DNA from: Bradyrhizobium sp. AZCC 1721 | Lineage (GTDB): Bacteria > Pseudomonadota > Alphaproteobacteria > Rhizobiales > Xanthobacteraceae | DNA: 64,000 bases | Direction: 5' to 3' | Assembly (NCBI RefSeq): GCF_036924715.1 | Contig: NZ_JAZHSB010000001.1 | Coordinates: 5,943,001 to 6,007,000, forward strand | In this document: positions 58,432 to 64,000 of the stretch, in pieces | Position numbering within the stretch: the first letter of the stretch is position 1 | Layout: each line of letters opens with the position of its first letter | Translations under genes and position numbers: made by a program | The notes under the pieces: generated by a model | The model's database searches: none | Told to the model about the DNA's origin: nothing | The model's input: the letters and a program-made list of their open reading frames with translations, nothing else

Positions 58432-59409
58432 CTATTCGCCTTTGAGGCCTGCGGCGCGGATCACCTCGCTCCATTTCCGTGTCTCGTTGTCGATGAACCT
58501 GCCGAATTCGGCGGCCGAGCCGGCGCGGGCTTCCAGCCCCTGGGCCAGCAGCTTCTGTTTCACCTCGGCGTCGGCGAGCGCGCGATTGATCTCTTGCTGC
58601 ATCCGCTCGACGATCGGCTGCGGCGTCCCTGCCGGCGACATGAAGCCGAACCATCCCGAGGCCACCACGTTGGGAAAGCCTTGCTCGCGCAAGGTCGGAG
58701 CCTGCGGGTAGATCGCGCTCCGCTCGGCCGAGGCAACACCTAGCACGCGGAAATCGCCGTTCTGGATGTGCGGTAACGCCGTGCTGATCGCAGTCAGGGT
58801 GGCATCGACACGGCCGGCGAGCAGTTCCGTGTACGCCATCGCATCGCCGCGGTACTGCACGTTGAGACCCTTGACGCCGGCGTCTCTCAGCAGCAACTCG
58901 GCCGCCAGATGCGGTTGAGAGCCCGCGCCCGGCGAGGCGAAGGTCAGGCCGTCCGACTGCGACTTGCCGTAGGCGATCATCTCCTGCAAATTCTTGAAGC
59001 TCGCCTTGGCGTTGACGATCAGGAACAGCGGCGCCATGACAGTCATCGCAACCGGCTGCAGATCCTTGCGCTCGTATTTCAGTTTTCCGAACAGCGCTTC
59101 GGCGGTGGCATAGGGCGCGGCGGCATAGAGGAAGGTGTATCCGTCCGCCGCTGCGCGCGCGACCAGCTCGTTGGCAATGCGCGTGCCCGCCCCTGGCTTG
59201 TTCTCGACGATGAACTGTTGGTTAAGGCTGCGCCCAAGCTGCTCGGCCAGAATACGCAGCGAGATGTCGTTGGCTCCGCCGGCGCCGTAGGGCGACACCA
59301 GCCGCACCAGCCGTGACGGCCAATCGCCTTGGGCAAATGCCTCGAAGCCGGAGCTTGCCGAGAGGCAGGCGGCGATGGTCCCGAGCAAGGTTCGGCGTGT
59401 GACTTTCAT
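58432..59409 (-). CDS. tripartite tricarboxylate transporter (Bug family) substrate-binding protein
   Basis: The 325-residue protein (ATG 59409) begins MKVTRRTLLGTIAACLSASSGFEAFAQ, a twin-arginine-like leader. The mature part has WPSRLVRLVSPYGAGGANDISLRILAEQLGRSLNQQFIVENKPGAGTRIANELVARAAADGYTFLYA, the classical Bug signature. There is no TctA/TctB membrane gene beside it, as is common for orphan Bug receptors in this group. It is divergent from a LysR gene, its likely regulator. The ligand is probably a carboxylate. Confidence 0.92.
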   Translation of the reverse strand: MKVTRRTLLGTIAACLSASSGFEAFAQGDWPSRLVRLVSPYGAGGANDISLRILAEQLGRSLNQQFIVENKPGAGTRIANELVARAAADGYTFLYAAAPYATAEALFGKLKYERKDLQPVAMTVMAPLFLIVNAKASFKNLQEMIAYGKSQSDGLTFASPGAGSQPHLAAELLLRDAGVKGLNVQYRGDAMAYTELLAGRVDATLTAISTALPHIQNGDFRVLGVASAERSAIYPQAPTLREQGFPNVVASGWFGFMSPAGTPQPIVERMQQEINRALADAEVKQKLLAQGLEARAGSAAEFGRFIDNETRKWSEVIRAAGLKGE

Positions 59410-59536
59410 GAATGCCTCTTTTTGAGCCGCCTGAAAATGCGGAGCAGCCCGTCGCGTCCATCCCATTTTTATTCGAGCCACATTGGCGCGATCGCACGGC
59501 TGGATCGCCGGGCCCTTCATCCTATAGAGGATGCAA

Positions 59537-59559
59537 CGATAGATACGCGCCTTCTATCG
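59537..59559. promoter_or_regulatory. palindrome in the LysR/Bug divergent region
   Basis: CGATAGA at 59537-59543 and TCTATCG at 59553-59559 are perfect inverted arms nine bases apart, in the 224-base gap between the divergent genes. Size and place fit a LysR-type recognition site. Confidence 0.5.
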
Positions 59560-59633
59560 AACAATGTGTATTTTTTGACCAATTGATAAGCTCGCCCTAT
59601 GAATACAGAAACGACGATGCCGGGGGACGCGGT

Positions 59634-60578
59634 ATGGCGATGGATGTGACAGTGCGGCAGTTGCGCGCCTATGTGGCCGTGCTGGAGACCGCGAGCTTCT
59701 CGGAAGCCGCCAAGGCCATGCACCTGTCGCAGGCGGCGCTGTCCGGCCTGATCAAGGAGCTCGAGAGCCGCGTCGGCGTCCGCCTCTTGGACCGCACCAC
59801 CCGCAAGGTTTCTGCGTCTATCGTCGGCGAGATCTTCGCCCCGATGGCGCGGCGCGTGCTGTCGAACCTCGACGAGGCGCTGGAGAGCCTGACCAACCTG
59901 AAGGAGCTCCGCCGCGGACTGGTGCGCGTAGCCGCGCCCGAGACCTTATCGTGCACGCTGCTGCCGGAGCTGATCGCTGAATACAACAACAGCCATCCCG
60001 GCGTGGACGTCCGCTTTGACGACGTGCCGATCCAGGAGGTGCTGGCTGGCCTGCAGAACGGCTCGACCGACATCGGCTTCGGGCCGGCAGGCGTCGTTCC
60101 CGATCAATCGATGGAGGTGCACATGATTTGCGCCGACCCGCTCTGGGTGGCGCTGCGTAGCGATGATCCGCGGGCAAAGGGCAAGTCGGTCAGTTGGAAG
60201 GATCTCCGCGAGCGGCCCCTGCTCAACTACATGCCCAACATCGCCGTCAATGTGTTGAGCAACGTGCCGCCTAGGCATCACCCGAAGGAGCTGGTTCCGG
60301 TGCACCGGGTGAACACCGCGCTATCGATGCTGCGGGTGAGACAGGGCGCCGTGATCTGCCCCTCGATGGCGGAGCCGCTGGTGTGCGGCTTCGGACTGGC
60401 GTTCCTGCCGCTCACGCAACCCACGGTCAAATGGAAGATCGCGATGTTCGTCCGGAACAGCGCATCGCTGTCACCCGCCGTGGAAAGTTTTCGTGACTTC
60501 ACACTCGATTTCAGCCCGAATTGGGCGCCCCGCGGAATAGAGCGCCGGCGCACGAATGAGCGACGCAAGCGCGTCTAG
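59634..60578 (+). CDS. LysR-family transcriptional regulator
   Basis: The 314-residue protein (ATG 59634; ATG 59640 also fits) has the LysR helix-turn-helix at about 5-62 (TVRQLRAYVAVLETASFSEAAKAMHLSQAALSGLIKELESRVGVRLLDRTTRKV). Its effector domain spans about 90-295. The longer frame to 59412 crosses the divergent promoter and is rejected. It probably controls the Bug receptor gene in response to an organic acid. The IS-containing palindromic element begins 24 bases after its stop. Confidence 0.9.
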   Translation: MAMDVTVRQLRAYVAVLETASFSEAAKAMHLSQAALSGLIKELESRVGVRLLDRTTRKVSASIVGEIFAPMARRVLSNLDEALESLTNLKELRRGLVRVAAPETLSCTLLPELIAEYNNSHPGVDVRFDDVPIQEVLAGLQNGSTDIGFGPAGVVPDQSMEVHMICADPLWVALRSDDPRAKGKSVSWKDLRERPLLNYMPNIAVNVLSNVPPRHHPKELVPVHRVNTALSMLRVRQGAVICPSMAEPLVCGFGLAFLPLTQPTVKWKIAMFVRNSASLSPAVESFRDFTLDFSPNWAPRGIERRRTNERRKRV

Positions 60579-60621
60579 CGAACGAGCGCGCGGCATACTC
60601 TATGTCGTCCCTGCGAACGCA

Positions 60622-62107
60622 CTAGGGCATCTACACGTCTTGGGGACGCGACAGATTGACTCGGGGCGGCATGATGTGCGTTCGCCGCAGCGTTTTGTAT
60701 GATTCTCTCTCTGGCGCTTTGATTCGAAGGAGCGCCAGAGATGCAGCAGGAACCGGATTTGTCCCTGGGTAAGTTTGGAGACGTTCGCCTCGATAAAAGG
60801 GGGCGGCGCTTCTCCGGGCTATGCTTTGCACGCGCAGTGTCTGTTTGCGCCAGATGGCGCAGGGCAACTGGGCCGCGAACATGGCGTTCTGGCGGTTTGT
60901 GAACAATCCGCAAGTCACGATCGACAAGCTGATTGAAGGCTGGAGCCTGCAGACGTCGATGGCGGTCAGCGGGCGTCATGTGCTGTCGATCCAGGACACC
61001 AGCGAGATCAACTTCCACACTCGTCCGGGACATCGGCGCGACTTGGGCAAGGTCGGCAAAGGCAATGCTCGCGGCGTGCTGCTGCATGCCATGATGGCGG
61101 TCGATGCCGATAGCGGGGTCTGTCTCGGGCTCACCGGCGGTGAGGTGTGGACGCGCAAGCGCAAGGCCAGGATCGCTCACGAGAAGCGCGCCTTGGCCGA
61201 CAAGGAATCGGCGCGCTGGGTGACGACGGCTAAGCAAGGCTGCGAGGTTCTGGTCGCTGCTCGTATGATCACCGTCGTCAACGACCGCGAGGGGGATTTC
61301 TTTGCTCACTGGTCGCTGACACCCGCTGACAATGTCCACCTCCTGTCGCGCGCCATGCACGACCATGCGCTGGTCGATGGCGGCACGCTTTATCAGGCGG
61401 TCGCGCGGGCCCGCTTCTGCGACAAGGCGGTGATCGATCTACCAAAGCGAATGGATCGCCACGGTCGCCAGGCCCACCTCTCCATGCGCCTGGGAACCGT
61501 TGTGCTCAAACGACCGCAGCGCCCCGGCGTGAAAGACCTGCCACAGGGCGTCAAAGTCAGCTTCGTGGAGGTCGTCGAGTTGCACCCCCCGAAGAGCGCC
61601 AAGCCCATTCATTGGTTGCTCCTGACCACTCATCCGGTCGTCACCGCCGCCGATGCCTGGCGGATCGTCTCCTGGTACAAGCAGCGCTGGATCATCGAAC
61701 AGCTCTTTCGCTCGCTGAAGAGCCAGGGTCTGCGCATCGAGGATAGTCAGCTCGACAGCGCTGAAGGCCTGATCAAACTCGTGGCGATCGCCACCAGAGT
61801 AGCATGTATCGTCATCCAGCTCGTTCAAGCCCGCAATGGCGGCGAACAATTGCAGGTCGAATTTGTGTTCACGCCGGACGAGATCGAAGCGCTCAAGGCC
61901 ATCAACAAAACCCTGAAAGGCCGCACCGAGCTCCAGAAGAACCACCATCGCCCCAACACTGTCGCCTGGGCGGCATGGATCATCGCAAAGCTCGGCGGAT
62001 GGACCGGTTACGCCTCTCATCGCCCACCTGGACCAATCACCTTCCACATGGGAATGGCTCGCTTCCAACTCCTCGTATATGGCCCGGCAAGCGTGTAGAT
62101 GCCCTAG
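60622..62107 (+). mobile_element. IS4-family insertion sequence, 1486 bp
   Basis: The ends are perfect 16-base inverted repeats: CTAGGGCATCTACACG at 60622-60637 and its complement at 62092-62107. A 10-base direct repeat, TGCGAACGCA, flanks both sides (60612-60621 and 62108-62117), the target duplication expected of IS4-type elements. The element carries one transposase gene whose stop codon lies inside the right inverted repeat. Confidence 0.92.
60741..62098 (+). CDS. IS4-family transposase (reading frame shift near its start)
   Basis: ATG 60741, after AAGGAG, opens MQQEPDLSLGKFGDVRLDKRG. At the run AAAAGGGGG (60795-60803) the frame must change by -1 to continue as GAALLRAM and the main 425-residue frame (its first ATG is 60821), ending TAG 62098. 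The main part has NWAANMAFWRFVNNPQV, IQDTSEINFHT, VVNDREGDFF (DDE Asp) and the IS4 Y-(2)-R-(3)-E-(6)-K signature in YKQRWIIEQLFRSLKSQGLRIED. The break is either a lost G (decayed copy) or slippage at the A4G5 run. Confidence 0.88.
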
Positions 62108-62426
62108 TGCGAACGCAGGGACCCATAACCACCGGCGGACGTTTTGCGAAAGACGTCTGCGACGCTGCCTTATCGAGAGATCACGCGGTATATGGGTCCC
62201 TGCGTTCGCAGGGACGACATCGGGGATGCAGTCCGGTAGAAGATGTAGAGCGAAAAGCGTTGCGGTTAAGTCGCTGCCACTCGCGGAGAAATTCGCGAAA
62301 TCGCGGACTCGGAGGCGCCGCGGCGCGCGTCTGCAGCAAACACTCAACGATTGCATATGTCCTGATGACAAACTGAACACGCAGCAGTAGCCTCCTCCAA
62401 ATTATAAAACATACGGGAGGAGTGGC
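62099..62426. other. intergenic region between the IS and the monooxygenase gene
   Basis: Apart from the end of the IS and the right arm of the REP/MITE-like element (to 62220), the remaining 200 bases are more AT-rich and presumably hold the promoter of the monooxygenase. GGGAGGAG at 62414-62422 is its ribosome site. No gene was recognised. Confidence 0.4.
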
Positions 62427-64000
62427 ATGCCAGACGCAGCGGTCGCAGCACGTTCTTCTGAAGCGACAAACAGCGGTACGACACAACAGGTCGATGTCGC
62501 GGTCGTCGGCGCCGGGTTTGCCGGCCTCTATCTCCTGCATCGCTTGCGCAAGGCCGGCTTCTCGGCGGTCGTGATCGAGGAAGCCGGCGATGTCGGCGGC
62601 ACCTGGTACTGGAACCGCTATCCCGGCGCACGCTGCGACATCCAGACCATCGACTACGGCTACACCTTCGATCCCGAGCTGGAGAGCGCGTGGCAATGGT
62701 CGGAGAAATACGCAACGCAACCCGAGATCCTGCGCTATCTCGGTTTCGTCGCCGATCGATACGATCTGCGGCGCGACATCCGCTTTGGCACCAATGTCAG
62801 GGCGGCAAATTGGGATGAGGCGGCCGAACGCTGGCGGCTCACGACCAGCAATGGCGCTGATGTTTCCTCTCACTATTACATCATGGCGACCGGCTGCCTC
62901 TCTGCGCCCAAGCCGCCGGAGATCGACGGCGTCAAGGACTTCAAGGGCGAGATCTATTTCACCGGCCGCTGGCCGCACGAAGAGGTCAAGCTCGCCGGCA
63001 AGCGCATCGCCGTCATCGGCACGGGATCATCGGGCATCCAGTCGATCCCGCTGCTCGCCGAGCAGGCCGCGCATCTCAGCGTTTTCCAGCGCACGCCGAA
63101 TTTCGCCCTTCCCGCCCACAACGGTTCCGCGCCGGCGGACCGGCTCGCACTGCTGCAGGGCGACCGCGCCGGCTATCGCGAGCAGGCGCGGTGGTCGCTC
63201 GCAGGCGTCCCCTATCCGCAGCAGATGGCGGTGAGCTGGCAGTTGAGTGATACCGAGCGCCGCGAGCGGTTCGAGCAGGCCTGGGCCGCCGGCGATCTCG
63301 TCTACATCCTGACTCAGCTTTGGGCCGACCAGGGCGTCGACGTCGACGGCAATGCGCTGCTCGCCGACCTGATCCGCGAGAAGATCCGCGAGATCGTCAA
63401 GGACGCGGAGACGGCGGAAGCGTTGACCCCGCGCGACCATCCGTTCGGCGCCAAGCGTCCCTGCCTCGATACCAACTACTACGCTACGTTCAACCGCCCC
63501 AACGTCACGCTGGTGAACTTGCGAAAGGAGCCGATCACAGAGATCACGGCTTCGGGCATCACGACCGACAAGCGCACGTTCGACGTCGATGTGATCGTGT
63601 TCGCCACCGGCTTCGACGCAATGACTGGCGCCATCAAGGCCGTTCATCCGATCACAGGCCGCGATGGCAAATCGCTGTCCGACGTCTGGGCCAACGGTCC
63701 GCAGACCTATCTCGGGCTCACGGTCTCAGGCTTCCCCAATCTGTTCCTGATCACGGGCCCGGGCAGCCCGTCGGTGCTGTCGAACATGGCGGTCTCGATC
63801 GAGCAGCATGTCGACTGGGTAGTTGACCGGCTGGCGGCGATGCGCGAAGCCGGCTTTACGACCATCGACGCGACCGAGACGGCGCAGGCCGGCTGGGCGC
63901 AGCACATGGCCGACTGTTCGACGCTGACGCTGCATCGGCTCGCCAACACCTGGTATACGGGCGCCAACGTGCCCGGCAAGGCGCAGGGCGTGATGCCCTA
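62427..64000 (+). CDS. FAD-dependent Baeyer-Villiger-type monooxygenase (cyclohexanone monooxygenase-like), 3' end outside window
   Basis: The frame is open from ATG 62427 to the window end, giving 524 residues; relatives are about 540-560, so only the last few residues are missing. VDVAVVGAGFAGLYLLHRLRKAGF (about 23-46) is the FAD GxGxxG site and GGTWYWNRYPGARCDI (about 58) is family-typical. The stretch from FKGEIYFTGRWPHE (about 172) to IAVIGTGSSGIQSIPLLAEQA (about 193) covers the Baeyer-Villiger fingerprint region and the NADPH GxGxxG. It converts ketones to esters or lactones with O2 and NADPH. It starts downstream of the IS with a strong ribosome site. Confidence 0.92.
   Translation, partial: MPDAAVAARSSEATNSGTTQQVDVAVVGAGFAGLYLLHRLRKAGFSAVVIEEAGDVGGTWYWNRYPGARCDIQTIDYGYTFDPELESAWQWSEKYATQPEILRYLGFVADRYDLRRDIRFGTNVRAANWDEAAERWRLTTSNGADVSSHYYIMATGCLSAPKPPEIDGVKDFKGEIYFTGRWPHEEVKLAGKRIAVIGTGSSGIQSIPLLAEQAAHLSVFQRTPNFALPAHNGSAPADRLALLQGDRAGYREQARWSLAGVPYPQQMAVSWQLSDTERRERFEQAWAAGDLVYILTQLWADQGVDVDGNALLADLIREKIREIVKDAETAEALTPRDHPFGAKRPCLDTNYYATFNRPNVTLVNLRKEPITEITASGITTDKRTFDVDVIVFATGFDAMTGAIKAVHPITGRDGKSLSDVWANGPQTYLGLTVSGFPNLFLITGPGSPSVLSNMAVSIEQHVDWVVDRLAAMREAGFTTIDATETAQAGWAQHMADCSTLTLHRLANTWYTGANVPGKAQGVMP

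Larger units (their letters stand above)
60602..62220. repeat. ~123-bp REP/MITE-like palindromic element, interrupted by an IS
   Basis: The outer arm is ATGTCGTCCCTGCGAACGCA at 60602-60621, continuing GGGACCCATA at 62118-62127 after the IS. It is repeated in reverse complement at 62191-62220. Each arm contains its own palindrome, GTCCCTGCG-AA-CGCAGGGAC. Removing the IS and one target copy leaves an element of about 123 bases with 30-base terminal inverted repeats. It has no coding capacity. Confidence 0.8.

Overview
The window looks like chromosome from a Bradyrhizobium-type alphaproteobacterium (Nitrobacteraceae). This is inferred from the high GC, the cbbR / cbbF-P-T-A-L-S-X Calvin operon with form IC RuBisCO, the many ABC, TRAP and Bug-type uptake systems, and a palindromic REP/MITE-like element. 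No species can be named from the sequence alone.

Layout. 1-2.8 kb: the end of an acyl-CoA dehydrogenase-like gene, a PhnD/SsuA-like binding protein without a signal peptide, and a convergent TusA-like/radical-SAM fusion. 2.9 kb: a decayed 3' piece of a tRNA gene. 3-8.4 kb: amino-sugar (GlcNAc/MurNAc) catabolism, with nagA and an aspartokinase paralogue on the minus strand and a nagK-like kinase, murQ and a NagB-II-type SIS protein on the plus strand. 8.5-11.2 kb: an exported lipase and a DUF4403 protein. 11.6-20.8 kb: the complete CbbR-controlled Calvin-cycle operon, with an intrinsic terminator between cbbS and cbbX. 21.1-24 kb: a TRAP transporter (QMP). 24.2-25.2 kb: a calcium-binding-repeat protein with an unusual 17-residue period. 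25.2-29.5 kb: an SDR, then a TetR regulator with twin operators divergent from an epoxide hydrolase and a MATE pump.

29.7-52.8 kb is the most distinctive part: a long, tightly packed plus-strand catabolic island. It has a branched-chain-type ABC importer (binding protein, AraC regulator, LivHMG, and LivF fused to a Tm-1-like/UPF0261 domain), the TIM-barrel partner of Tm-1, a 969-residue flotillin-like coiled-coil protein, two CoxG-like SRPBCC genes (the second frameshifted), a CoxMSL-type molybdenum hydroxylase whose large subunit is split in two, CoxD/CoxE-like maturation factors, an amidohydrolase, a metallo-beta-lactamase-fold lactonase, an SMP-30/isochorismatase-like fusion, an azoreductase-like flavoprotein and a quinone-reductase-like dehydrogenase. 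Overlapping or near-touching stops and starts suggest one transcription unit from about 32 kb to 52.8 kb. A plausible reading is uptake of an organic acid or (hetero)aromatic compound, hydroxylation by a membrane-associated Mo enzyme, and ring or lactone/amide hydrolysis. The substrate is unknown.

52.9-64 kb: a DUF2066 protein, an HlyD/ATPase/two-FtsX export system, a Bug-type tricarboxylate-transporter binding protein divergent from a LysR regulator, an IS4-type insertion sequence that landed exactly in the palindrome of a ~123-bp REP/MITE-like element (10-bp target duplication), and the start of a Baeyer-Villiger-type monooxygenase cut by the window end. No rRNA, intact tRNA, CRISPR array or prophage was seen.
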